Shown here piece after piece: positions 1 to 7,305 of a DNA stretch of 9,920 nucleotides. Position 1 is the stretch's first letter, and each line of letters opens with the position of its first letter. A program made the translations under genes and the position numbers. Origin of the DNA: Bacteroidota bacterium. Its GTDB lineage: Bacteria > Bacteroidota > Bacteroidia > Bacteroidales > Prolixibacteraceae. The stretch lies in contig JAUYEQ010000579.1 in the NCBI GenBank assembly GCA_030691295.1, forward strand, positions 1-9,920, given 5' to 3'. The notes under the pieces are model-generated. The model was given only the letters and a program-made list of their open reading frames with translations, was not told the DNA's origin and did no database searches.

Positions 1-1834
1 TCGTTAGCTCCGGGTCTTCTTCGCGGTTGTAAATGGCGGTAATCAGTTCGTCAGTCATGTAAACAACATGGTCGCCAATTAGAAACTGGTATGAATCCTG
101 AATATAATTGATCGCAAAGCGTCGGCTGCTTTTGTCAAACAAATTGTTTCCAAAAGCTACGTAAGGATGCGGATAATTCAGGTAACTGAGCACCGTTGGC
201 ATAATGTCGATTTGCTGTGCCAACCCGTTATCAACTCCATTCAGGCTTCCATCGGGTTTGTAAAAAACTATCGGAATGGCAAAGCGATTTACCGAAGTGT
301 AATACTCCTTTATATCCGAATCGGTTGCATGGTCGGCTGTTATTACGAATAAGGTATTCTTAAACCAGGGCATCTTTCGGGCCGAATCGAAAAACTTCTG
401 TAGCGCCATATCGGTGTAGCGGATGCATTTGTTCAGCGGAATTCTTCCCTCCGGAAATTTGCCTTGGTATTTCGCCGGAACATCATAAGGATGATGCGAC
501 GAAACCGAAAAAATAGTGGTCGCAAATGGTTCCTGCAACCTATTCATCTCACGGGCAAAAAACTGAAAGAAAGGTTCGTCCCAAATTCCCCAAATGTTGT
601 CGAAATCGGCATCGTTGCCATATTCATCGCGACCAAAATACTGATGAAAACCTGCAATTTTGGTGAACGCATCGAAACCCATCGAACCATTGGGAGCACC
701 GTGAAAAAAAGCGGTTTGATATCCCTGCGTTGAAAGCAGACTGGCGATACTATTGATTTTATTTCCCGATCGCTCTGAAATTACATACGGCAACACCAAT
801 GCCGGAATACTTGCCGTAACAGATGGAATGGCGTCAATTGATTTCCGCCCGTTGGCAAAGGAATTCGGAAAAACAAGGCTTTCGTGAATCAGCGAATCCA
901 GAAAAGGCGTGTAACTCCGGTCGCGCGAATCTTCCAGTTGCGGGTTGAGCGAACCAACAAATGCCCGGCTGAAACTTTCCAGAATAATGATTACTACATT
1001 TTCTTTTCGAAATTCGCCAACACTGTCGGGTGTAATAACAGGCGAATAAATGCGGCTTAATTCTTCTTCCGAAGTAAAAAAACTTTTGTGCTCGAATGCC
1101 TTTTTCCCCCAGGTACGGAAAATACAGAACGGGGTGTTCTGAACCAGCGACATTTCTTCCGGCGTATTCACGAATGCCCCGGCATTGTTCATGTTGATGG
1201 GGCGGGTACTGTGCCGCCATCCTCCCCGCATTCCCATAATAGAAAGGCCAGCCACCAAAGCAATAACCGGTATTCCTGAAAGAAAATATTCAAACGGATG
1301 CCTGAATTTAAATGGCCGTGGTTTTAACAACGAATAAAATCGGGAAAGGAAAAACATTAAAATGATGAATATTAGCTGGATATACCAGAAATCATAAAAG
1401 AACCGCATGATCAGATTGGTATTTCCGGCATCAAACGCAGCAACATCGAACATGCTGGCAGTGGTGCGTTTCAGGATATACCGGTAATAAATAATGTCAA
1501 TCAGATTGAATGCGATTCCGACACCGTTGACAATCATAAAAAGCCATTTCAGTACTTTTTGGTACCAGTTGTTGAATTTGAAATGGAAGGGCAAAAGAAA
1601 GAGCAGCATGTAAACCACGTTCAGATATAGCAATGCGCTGATATCGAACATCATTCCTCCTTTTAGAATGGTCAGGAAAGATAAAAAAGTGACTTTCGGG
1701 AAAGATGCAGTGTTGAACAGATAGAACAAAATACGGCACAATGAATAAAATCCCATCAGGATTGCAATCCGATAAATTAAAACCAGGTATTCGTTGGTTT
1801 CGTATTTTTTTGTGTTAAACCGGTATTTCAACAT
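1..1834 (-). CDS. LTA synthase family membrane sulfatase (phosphoglycerol transferase-like), C-terminus cut by window edge
   Basis: The reading frame is open on the minus strand from an ATG at 1834-1832 to the left edge, giving 611 residues; family members are usually about 620-660 residues, so only a short C-terminal piece is missing. The first ~200 residues hold several hydrophobic segments (about 17-40, 63-83, 96-118, 148-168, 184-201), followed by an extracytoplasmic alkaline phosphatase/sulfatase-fold domain. The expected metal and catalytic residues are present: E286 in ILESFS, nucleophile S332 in GRKSIDAIPS (the position of the catalytic Thr of Staphylococcus LtaS), H448 in SSHHPY, and D501-H502 in TADHAT. 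FHGAPNGSMGFDAF (377-390) is typical of the Bacteroidota branch. Such enzymes move phosphoglycerol-type or related phospho-head groups onto glycans or lipids at the outer face of the inner membrane. Since Bacteroidota do not make LTA, the acceptor is unknown; an envelope glycan or lipid is my inference. AAGGA lies a few bases before the start. It is transcribed away from the toxin-antitoxin pair. Confidence 0.93.
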   Translation of the reverse strand, partial: MLKYRFNTKKYETNEYLVLIYRIAILMGFYSLCRILFYLFNTASFPKVTFLSFLTILKGGMMFDISALLYLNVVYMLLFLLPFHFKFNNWYQKVLKWLFMIVNGVGIAFNLIDIIYYRYILKRTTASMFDVAAFDAGNTNLIMRFFYDFWYIQLIFIILMFFLSRFYSLLKPRPFKFRHPFEYFLSGIPVIALVAGLSIMGMRGGWRHSTRPINMNNAGAFVNTPEEMSLVQNTPFCIFRTWGKKAFEHKSFFTSEEELSRIYSPVITPDSVGEFRKENVVIIILESFSRAFVGSLNPQLEDSRDRSYTPFLDSLIHESLVFPNSFANGRKSIDAIPSVTASIPALVLPYVISERSGNKINSIASLLSTQGYQTAFFHGAPNGSMGFDAFTKIAGFHQYFGRDEYGNDADFDNIWGIWDEPFFQFFAREMNRLQEPFATTIFSVSSHHPYDVPAKYQGKFPEGRIPLNKCIRYTDMALQKFFDSARKMPWFKNTLFVITADHATDSDIKEYYTSVNRFAIPIVFYKPDGSLNGVDNGLAQQIDIMPTVLSYLNYPHPYVAFGNNLFDKSSRRFAINYIQDSYQFLIGDHVVYMTDELITAIYNREEDPELT

Positions 1835-1857
1835 TCTGTCCTTCAAAATTAAGAATG

Positions 1858-1885
1858 CAAAAATAACAGCTTATTTGATTTGCAA
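1858..1885 (-). promoter_or_regulatory. Candidate Bacteroidota-type promoter for the LTA synthase-like gene
   Basis: On the minus strand TTG (1885-1883) is followed after 17 bp by TATTTTTG (1865-1858), a full match to the TAnnTTTG -7 box of Bacteroidota promoters, with a spacing inside the 17-23 bp range described for Flavobacterium. The box lies 23 bp before the ATG at 1834, predicting a short leader of roughly 15 nt. The assignment rests on pattern only, and the region is AT-rich, so chance matches are possible. Confidence 0.45.
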
Positions 1886-1980
1886 TCGGATTTTGATGGT
1901 TTTGTAATGAACGCCAACATCTCCGAACTTTCAAATCGGTTTAAAAGAGGTTATTATCCAAATCGTCTGATGATTTTTCT

Positions 1981-1988
1981 TATTTTTG
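1981..1988 (+). promoter_or_regulatory. Candidate -7 box for the antitoxin-toxin pair
   Basis: TATTTTTG matches TAnnTTTG and ends 21 bp before the antitoxin ATG at 2010. No clear TTG -33 element is found 17-23 bp upstream, so this is a weak call. If real, the leader would be only about a dozen nucleotides. The 175-bp gap between the divergent LTA synthase-like gene and the antitoxin would then hold both promoters back to back. I see no other structure in that gap. Confidence 0.28.
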
Positions 1989-2009
1989 AACAACAAAAAC
2001 TTATAAGCG

Positions 2010-2213
2010 ATGCAAATAGAAAGAACAACAGACGAAATTGTAATTCGGATTCCAGCGTACGTTGATACGCAAGGTTTACAAAGACTTATCGACTTTTTGA
2101 CTTATCGAGAAGCGACAGCAAAATCAAAGGCAAAGCAATCTGATGTTGATGAACTTGCTGCAGAAGTTAAAAAAGGCTGGTGGGATGAAAACCGAAGTAG
2201 ATTTATCAAGTGA
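2010..2213 (+). CDS. Small antitoxin-like protein of a type II module with a PIN toxin
   Basis: This is a 67-residue protein. The N-terminal part (about 2-35, including EIVIRIPAYVDTQGLQRLIDFLTY) alternates beta-like and helical stretches. The middle (36-52) is rich in Ala, Lys and Gln and looks helical. The C-terminus ends in KKGWWDENRSRFIK, a Trp/basic tail of the kind antitoxins use to wrap around their toxin. The stop codon TGA at 2211-2213 overlaps the GTG start of the PIN gene (bases GTGA), which points to translational coupling. By analogy with type II modules it would neutralise the nuclease by binding it and might also bind its own promoter, but no clear DNA-binding motif is visible. 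The role rests mainly on size, tail and gene context. No Shine-Dalgarno sequence precedes the ATG. A longer overlapping frame beginning at 1880 has no protein-like features and was not preferred. Confidence 0.75.
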   Translation: MQIERTTDEIVIRIPAYVDTQGLQRLIDFLTYREATAKSKAKQSDVDELAAEVKKGWWDENRSRFIK

Positions 2214-2653
2214 AAATTATCATTGATACCAATATTGTTTTTAGTGCTCTGCCGAACAGTTCCGGTACTATTGGCGACTTGATTTTCAACTCAGACAGGA
2301 ACTTTGAGTTTTACAGCTGTAGCTATATGAAGCACGAAATTGCCAAACATTGGGACAAATTGAAGAGTATCTCAAAGCTTACAGAGGAGCAACTTCAGGT
2401 AGCCCGATTGGAATTGTTTAAGAAAATAAACTTCATTAACGAAGAACTCATACCTGAAAAACAAAGGCTCTCTGCAGAACGTATCGTAAAAGATATTGAC
2501 ATTGATGATCTTGATTTCGTTGCACTTACGAATTTCATCAAAGGATATTTGTGGACTGGAGACAACCCACTTTACAATGGGCTCAAAGAAAAAAACTTTA
2601 AGAAAGTTGTCAATACAAAAGAATTAGACGAATTACGAAAAGGGAAAGACTAA
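2210..2653 (+). CDS. PIN-domain ribonuclease toxin (VapC-like)
   Basis: This 147-residue protein spans a single PIN domain. The acidic residues expected for Mg2+-dependent RNA cleavage can be seen in order: D6 in IIIDTN, E43 in MKHEIAKHW, D97/D100 in DIDIDDLDFVAL, and D118 in LWTGDNPL. The active site therefore looks intact. The start is GTG at 2210, inside the stop of the antitoxin-like gene; it places IIIDTN at the very N-terminus, as is usual for PIN proteins. In the type II toxin-antitoxin model the free toxin cleaves RNA (tRNA, rRNA or mRNA) and halts growth, and the partner blocks it. It is longer at both ends of the active-site core than the smallest VapC proteins and resembles the Bacteroidota PIN proteins paired with short upstream partners. 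Just after the stop lies the perfect inverted repeat AATGAA/TTCATT (2652-2657 and 2663-2668) without a T-tract, so it is not a convincing terminator. Confidence 0.87.
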   Translation: MKIIIDTNIVFSALPNSSGTIGDLIFNSDRNFEFYSCSYMKHEIAKHWDKLKSISKLTEEQLQVARLELFKKINFINEELIPEKQRLSAERIVKDIDIDDLDFVALTNFIKGYLWTGDNPLYNGLKEKNFKKVVNTKELDELRKGKD

Positions 2654-2736
2654 TGAACCTAATTCATTGGATAAAATGCATGTAGTTATTCTTGCCTTTG
2701 AGAATTATTTCTTTCTTCCAGTTTATTAAGGAGAAC

Positions 2737-2744
2737 TACTTTTG
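2737..2744 (+). promoter_or_regulatory. Weak candidate -7 box ahead of the export operon
   Basis: TACTTTTG matches TAnnTTTG and lies about 200 bp before the GTG of the ABC ATPase gene, but it has no TTG at the right distance upstream. A second option is TTG (2667-2669) followed after 17 bp by TATTCTTG (2687-2694, one mismatch). Either would give a leader of about 190-240 nt for the four-gene operon. The rest of the 289-bp gap between the PIN gene and the ATPase is AT-rich, and I see no gene in it. Confidence 0.25.
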
Positions 2745-2942
2745 CCTAATTTTTATAATTCTACTCCTAAATTCATCATTAAGTAAACGGATTTTATCTG
2801 CACACTCAACCATTTTATCGCTATAAAAAGCCTATCTATCGAAATAAAGCTGCAAAAAATCTCTTTTTTGTAACTTCAGGGCACTTCATTAAACCAATTG
2901 ATAGAAATCAAGTCTTAGAAACCGTGAACTAACTTTTTAGCA

Positions 2943-3836
2943 GTGAAGATAACTATCGAAAACCTGAATAAAGTCTATCCTAACGGAAATCATGCCCTCA
3001 AAGATGTGAACCTTGAAATCAATAACGGCATGTTCGGATTGTTGGGTCCAAACGGGGCTGGCAAGTCGAGCCTGATGCGCATATTGGTAACTTTGATGCA
3101 ACCTTCGTCGGGAATAGTAAAAATGAATGGTTACGATCTTACCAAACAACGTGAAGAAATTCGCTCCATGTTGGGTTATCTTCCGCAGGATTTCCGCTTT
3201 TTCTCGCACCTTAAAACATACGAATTTCTGGATTATGCCGCTCGTCTGGCTGGAATGACAAAAAGCAAAGAGCGCAAAATAGCAGTTGATAAAATGCTGG
3301 AAGAAGTGGGTTTGTTCGAAGCGCGCGACCGTCAGGCCAACAAACTTTCAGGAGGAATGAAACGCAGACTCGGCATTGCCCAAGCTTTAATCAACCATCC
3401 GCAAATCATCATCGTTGACGAACCAACCACCGGGCTCGATCCCGAAGAACGCATCCGTTTCCGTAATTTGCTTTCCACCATTTCAACCCAGGATGTGATT
3501 ATCATTCTTTCGACCCACATTGTTGGCGATATTTCAAGCTCGTGTACCGACATGGCGCTGCTCAACAAGGGAGGTTTGGCATTTACAGGATCGCCCGACG
3601 AACTGGTTAAACTTGCCGATGGAAAAGTGTGGCTCATTCAGGCTACCGAAGAGGAATACCTTGAGATTAACGAAAAATATCCGGTTATTTCCAATGTTCC
3701 CAACAGCGAAGGCTGGGAAATTCAGGTGGTGGCCGACACGATCAACGGTTACAGCGGGCAAAACATCGCCCCCAATCTGGAACATGCTTACGTTTACTTT
3801 ATGGAAAGTAATTTAGACCAATGGATCGCTGGCTAA
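2943..3836 (+). CDS. ABC transporter ATP-binding protein (ABC-2 exporter type)
   Basis: This 297-residue nucleotide-binding subunit has all the expected motifs: Walker A GPNGAGKS (35-42), Q-loop Q82 in LPQDF, signature LSGGMKRR (135-142), Walker B IIIVDE (155-160) with catalytic E160, D-loop GLD (164-166), and switch H192 in STH. The last ~80 residues form the C-terminal extension common in ATPases that serve ABC-2 type permeases. It would hydrolyse ATP in the cytoplasm and drive the permease encoded next. The start is GTG; an in-frame TGA stop occurs 18 bp upstream with no alternative start in between, and a later ATG at codon 30 would begin only five residues before Walker A. No Shine-Dalgarno sequence is seen. 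It is the first gene of the export operon and is separated from the permease by a 124-bp repeat-bearing spacer. Confidence 0.96.
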   Translation: MKITIENLNKVYPNGNHALKDVNLEINNGMFGLLGPNGAGKSSLMRILVTLMQPSSGIVKMNGYDLTKQREEIRSMLGYLPQDFRFFSHLKTYEFLDYAARLAGMTKSKERKIAVDKMLEEVGLFEARDRQANKLSGGMKRRLGIAQALINHPQIIIVDEPTTGLDPEERIRFRNLLSTISTQDVIIILSTHIVGDISSSCTDMALLNKGGLAFTGSPDELVKLADGKVWLIQATEEEYLEINEKYPVISNVPNSEGWEIQVVADTINGYSGQNIAPNLEHAYVYFMESNLDQWIAG

Positions 3837-3960
3837 ACATTGACCATTATTAGACAATGAATAATTGACAATTAGACAATTTACTATTGACTATTTAAAT
3901 GCCGCTGTAATGAACAGAACAAATTGTAAATCGTAAATAATTAAATCGTAAATAATACAG
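3837..3960 (+). repeat. Repeat-bearing spacer with imperfect hairpin, copy A (before the permease)
   Basis: This AT-rich spacer has no gene but much internal structure. It begins right at the ATPase stop codon with ATTGAC-type units and carries TTTACTATTGA (3880-3890) and two copies of AATCGTAAAT (3929-3938 and 3944-3953) 15 bp apart. ATTTACTATTGACTATTT (3879-3896) can pair with AAATTGTAAATCGTAAAT (3921-3938) at 15 of 18 positions, leaving a 24-nt loop. The same parts in the same order appear in the spacer at 8949-9058. It could be a repeated extragenic element, an mRNA-stabilising or attenuating hairpin, or a decayed mobile sequence. The sequence does not decide among these. Confidence 0.6.
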
Positions 3961-6900
3961 ATGATATCACTTCATAACATCACTTCAATTGCGAAATACG
4001 AAATTACCACGCTTCTGCGCAGCTGGTTTTTCCGGATTTTTGCTCTGTTGGCCATGGTCATTTTGTTCTTTTTCAACATGGCGGTTCTGACGATGAACCA
4101 AGGTAATAATTGGGACATGAAAGCCATTTCATCAGCCATACCATACGTCAACCTATTACTTTTAAATACTGTTCAGGCGATTATTGCCATATTTCTGGCT
4201 TCCGATTTCCTGAAGCGAGATAAAAAACTGGATACCACCGATGTAATTTACATCCGCTCTATGTCGAATGGCGAATACGTGGCCGGAAAAACCATCGGGA
4301 ACCTCGTTGTTTTCATTATCCTGAACCTGATTATACTTACGGAAGCGCTTATTTTTAATCTGATAGCCGAAGATGTGGCTGTTAACTGGCTGGCCTATCT
4401 GCAATATTTCCTGATCATCAGCCTGCCAACTTTGATTTTCATTCTCGGACTTTCTTTTTTCGTGATGAGCATCCTGAAAAATCAAGCCATTACTTTTATC
4501 ATTCTGCTTGGTTATGTGGCAATTACGATATTCTACCTCAACACAAAATTCTATTATCTGTTCGATTACATGGCTTATAGTATGCCACTGCTGAACTCCG
4601 ATTTCATAGGTTTTGGCAATCTTCCAGCAATAATCATACACCGCGGAATGTACACCTGTTTTGGTATTGCATTTATTTTCCTGACAATAACCTTGCTCAA
4701 ACGACTGCCGCAAAGTCCGTTCAGCAACAAAATCACGATATTTCCGGCGCTGATATTTTTTGCAGCCGGTATCTGGCTCGGGAACAAGCATGTTTCCACC
4801 TTTGTCGAAAATCAGGAATTGCGGGAAAACATGCGATCGCTCAACGATGCCAACCAAACTATTTCACGCCTGAAAGTTGAAAGCTACCTGATAGAACTCA
4901 ATCACAATGGCGAAAATCTGGAAGTAACAGCAAAACTAACGGTGAGCAATCCGCTTCAGGAAACAATCAATCATTTTGTTTTTAGCCTGAATCCGGGACT
5001 GAAAATAAGCCAAGTAAGTTTAAACGGACAGGAAATTGAGGCGAAACGCACACTTCATCTGATTGATTTTTCAGGATCGAAACTGGAACCCGGAGAATCT
5101 GCCGAACTTGAATTTACATACAGCGGAACGCTGAACGAAGCGGGCAGTTTTCTGGATGTGGACGATAAAACACTTCAGGAACCTTTCAGGGCAAATATGT
5201 TCCAGATCGACAAACGTTCGGCCATTGTTTCTCCCGATTTTGTTTTGCTGACCCGCGAAAGCAACTGGTACCCGATTGCCGGCACCGGTTTCGGCAAGCA
5301 AAACAAACAATGGATGCAGAAACAATTCAGCAAATTTGAAATTTCAGTAAATACAAAACCCGGATTAACAGCCATTTCACAGGGAAAAGTAGAGCAAAAA
5401 GAGGGAACATTTTATTTCAGAAACAAAAATAATCTGCCGCAGATATCACTGATAATCGGTAATTACACACAGAAAACCGATACAATAGACGGACTTGAAT
5501 TCAATTTATTCCATCACAAAGACCATGATTATTTTTCCGAATTTTTCGAACCGGTTAAAGACACTATTCCTGATTTAATTGCCACTGCCCTGAAAGATTA
5601 CGAGCGCAAAATCGATATGTTTTATCCGTTCGAACGTTTTACAATCGTTGAAGTTCCGCCGCATTTTTATTCGTATCCGCGCACGTTGATTGCCGAAAGA
5701 GAACAAGTTCAGCCTGAAACCATTCTTTTTCCTGAAAAAGGCTTGTTGGTTGAAGAGGCTGATTTTGCGGGAAGTCTCAAACGCATGGAGCGATGGGGAA
5801 ACCGGGGAGGCGATGTTCAATCTACTCCCGAAGAGAAAAAAATAATGGCCTTCAACAATTTTCTGGCGTTATTTACCCAGGCTGCTGCACGCCCCGATTT
5901 TAACAGAAGTCAGGGAGAAGTTCAGATAGACGAAAAGGCCAATCCATTGTATGCTTTCCCTTTATTTTATAACCACGCGTATTTTGTACAATCTGATCAG
6001 TGGCCGATTACCGACCGTATTTTTGAATCGTACCTGCGACAATCTTCCGAATCGGGAGCACAAGGTTGGATGCGCAACATGCAGGGAATGACAGAGAACG
6101 AACAGGCCAACCTGGCATTGCTCGATTATTCGTTCGCCGAACTTTTGGACGATCCGGAAAGAGTAAAGATCATCGACAATGTAATTCAGTTGAAAGGGCA
6201 GGCACTGTTCTCCATTATCAAGCGCAAAGCTGGCGACGAAGCTTTCGATGATTTCATGTTTAACTTCCTGAAAAGCATAAGGTTTAATTCAAGTACCATT
6301 GAAGATTTTAACACACAAATTCAGCAACAGTTCGATACCGATTTGCTTCCATACATGGAGAAATGGTTCAACAGCAAAGAATTGCCCGGGTATTTGATTG
6401 GGGGCGTAAAAGCGGTAAATGTACTCGATGGCGACCGGCTGAAAACGATGGTCAAATTCAAGATAACCAATACTGAACAAACAGAAGGAATCGTTCTGGT
6501 ACAATTCAGGATAGGCGAAGGCGGCGGGCCAGGTCGCGGACGATTCGGCGGAGGCGGTGCAAATATGGAAACCATCAGCAAGCTTATATATCTTGAAGGA
6601 ACGCAAACCAAAGAAGTGAGTTATCTGCTTGAAGGTGCGCCCCGAAATATTACCATCAACACCCTCACTTCGCGCAATATTCCTGCTGAACTAATGCTCC
6701 CGCTCGATAACATCGAACAGGACACCAAGGCGACTCCGTACGAAGGCGAGAAGTTGGTTGATATTCCTGTCCGTCTGGCCGAAGAAGGCGAGTTCATCAG
6801 TGACGATGAAGATCCAACATTCCGTTTTACTGTTTCCGACGATAAAAGTCTGTTGCAAAAATTACTCATAAAGGAGGAGCCGGTCAAGGAACGCTTTGTC

Positions 6901-7305
6901 GGTTTCAATACATGGCGCGCACCACGAACCTGGCGGGCAACCACCAACAGCAGTTTCTTCGGAAAGTTTATCCGTTCGTCACATTACGTGAAATCGGGCG
7001 ATGGCAGTAAAAAGGCGGTGTGGAGCGTTCCGATAGACGGTAACGGAACTTATGAAGTATTCAGCTACCTTACAAAACCCAGTCAAAGAGGTCGTCGTGG
7101 CGGACAGGATGCCGGTGGGGAATATACTTATATCATTTTTGGTGAAAGCAGGGAAGAAGTAATGATCGACCTGAAAACAGTGGATGACGGATGGAACAGT
7201 TTAGGCACATTCTATTTTTCGGGCGATACCGTTAAAGTGGAACTTGGCAATAAAACTGCAGCACAGGTGGTGGTGGCCGATGCGATAAAATTGGTGAAGC
7301 AATAG
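3961..7305 (+). CDS. ABC-2 type permease fused to a degenerate M1 aminopeptidase-like domain and a golvesin-C-like domain
   Basis: This 1114-residue protein has three parts. Residues 1-275 carry seven hydrophobic segments (about 22-45, 60-82, 111-136, 146-170, 173-193, 229-247, 257-275) and resemble ABC-2 permeases. With the N-terminus in the cytoplasm, an odd number of spans puts the rest in the periplasm. Residues about 300-810 resemble M1 aminopeptidases of the permease/aminopeptidase fusion type: a beta-rich N-terminal part, then IDMFYPFERFTIVEVPPHFY (551-570) and VQPETILFPEKG (583-594). No HEXXH motif exists; the nearest candidate region reads YNHAYFVQSDQWPITDRIFE (670-689), so zinc-dependent peptidase activity is unlikely. 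A Gly/Arg-rich linker (852-867) follows. The end (about 940-1114) matches golvesin C-terminal-like domains: GEFISDDEDPTFRF, GNGTYEVFSYL, WNSLGTFYFSGDTVKVELGN, VVVADAIKLV. It should form the transport channel with the upstream ATPase. The periplasmic part may bind a peptide, protein or glycan or contact the adaptor; that is inference. Confidence 0.9.
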   Translation: MISLHNITSIAKYEITTLLRSWFFRIFALLAMVILFFFNMAVLTMNQGNNWDMKAISSAIPYVNLLLLNTVQAIIAIFLASDFLKRDKKLDTTDVIYIRSMSNGEYVAGKTIGNLVVFIILNLIILTEALIFNLIAEDVAVNWLAYLQYFLIISLPTLIFILGLSFFVMSILKNQAITFIILLGYVAITIFYLNTKFYYLFDYMAYSMPLLNSDFIGFGNLPAIIIHRGMYTCFGIAFIFLTITLLKRLPQSPFSNKITIFPALIFFAAGIWLGNKHVSTFVENQELRENMRSLNDANQTISRLKVESYLIELNHNGENLEVTAKLTVSNPLQETINHFVFSLNPGLKISQVSLNGQEIEAKRTLHLIDFSGSKLEPGESAELEFTYSGTLNEAGSFLDVDDKTLQEPFRANMFQIDKRSAIVSPDFVLLTRESNWYPIAGTGFGKQNKQWMQKQFSKFEISVNTKPGLTAISQGKVEQKEGTFYFRNKNNLPQISLIIGNYTQKTDTIDGLEFNLFHHKDHDYFSEFFEPVKDTIPDLIATALKDYERKIDMFYPFERFTIVEVPPHFYSYPRTLIAEREQVQPETILFPEKGLLVEEADFAGSLKRMERWGNRGGDVQSTPEEKKIMAFNNFLALFTQAAARPDFNRSQGEVQIDEKANPLYAFPLFYNHAYFVQSDQWPITDRIFESYLRQSSESGAQGWMRNMQGMTENEQANLALLDYSFAELLDDPERVKIIDNVIQLKGQALFSIIKRKAGDEAFDDFMFNFLKSIRFNSSTIEDFNTQIQQQFDTDLLPYMEKWFNSKELPGYLIGGVKAVNVLDGDRLKTMVKFKITNTEQTEGIVLVQFRIGEGGGPGRGRFGGGGANMETISKLIYLEGTQTKEVSYLLEGAPRNITINTLTSRNIPAELMLPLDNIEQDTKATPYEGEKLVDIPVRLAEEGEFISDDEDPTFRFTVSDDKSLLQKLLIKEEPVKERFVGFNTWRAPRTWRATTNSSFFGKFIRSSHYVKSGDGSKKAVWSVPIDGNGTYEVFSYLTKPSQRGRRGGQDAGGEYTYIIFGESREEVMIDLKTVDDGWNSLGTFYFSGDTVKVELGNKTAAQVVVADAIKLVKQ

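Noticed and set aside
464..1279. Plus-strand and shifted minus-strand frames at 464-733, 834-1220 and 1088-1279
   Set aside because: All overlap the continuous LTA synthase-like frame, which covers every conserved motif of that family. These translations show no family features.
1880..2065. Plus-strand 61-codon frame upstream of and overlapping the antitoxin-like gene
   Set aside because: It starts in the divergent promoter region and overlaps the antitoxin in another frame. Its translation is Asn/Arg-rich with no protein-like pattern.
2652..2668. Inverted repeat AATGAA/TTCATT after the PIN gene as a terminator
   Set aside because: The stem is only 6 bp, is AT-rich and has no T-tract, so it is too weak to call an intrinsic terminator.
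3929..3953. Twin AATCGTAAAT repeats considered as a CRISPR remnant or operator
   Set aside because: The repeats are 10 bp with 5-bp gaps and only two copies, far from CRISPR geometry. They sit inside an operon rather than at a promoter, so an operator is unsupported; they are kept as structured spacer repeats.
4162..4857. Long minus-strand reading frame of 231 codons inside the permease gene
   Set aside because: It lies wholly antisense to membrane-segment coding sequence of a clear gene. Its translation has no domain, signal or motif, and the open frame is explained by codon bias on the opposite strand.
5605..6400. Possible frameshift or pseudogene explaining the missing HEXXH motif
   Set aside because: The frame runs unbroken through 1114 codons with typical domain signatures on both sides, so the loss is by substitution rather than by frameshift.
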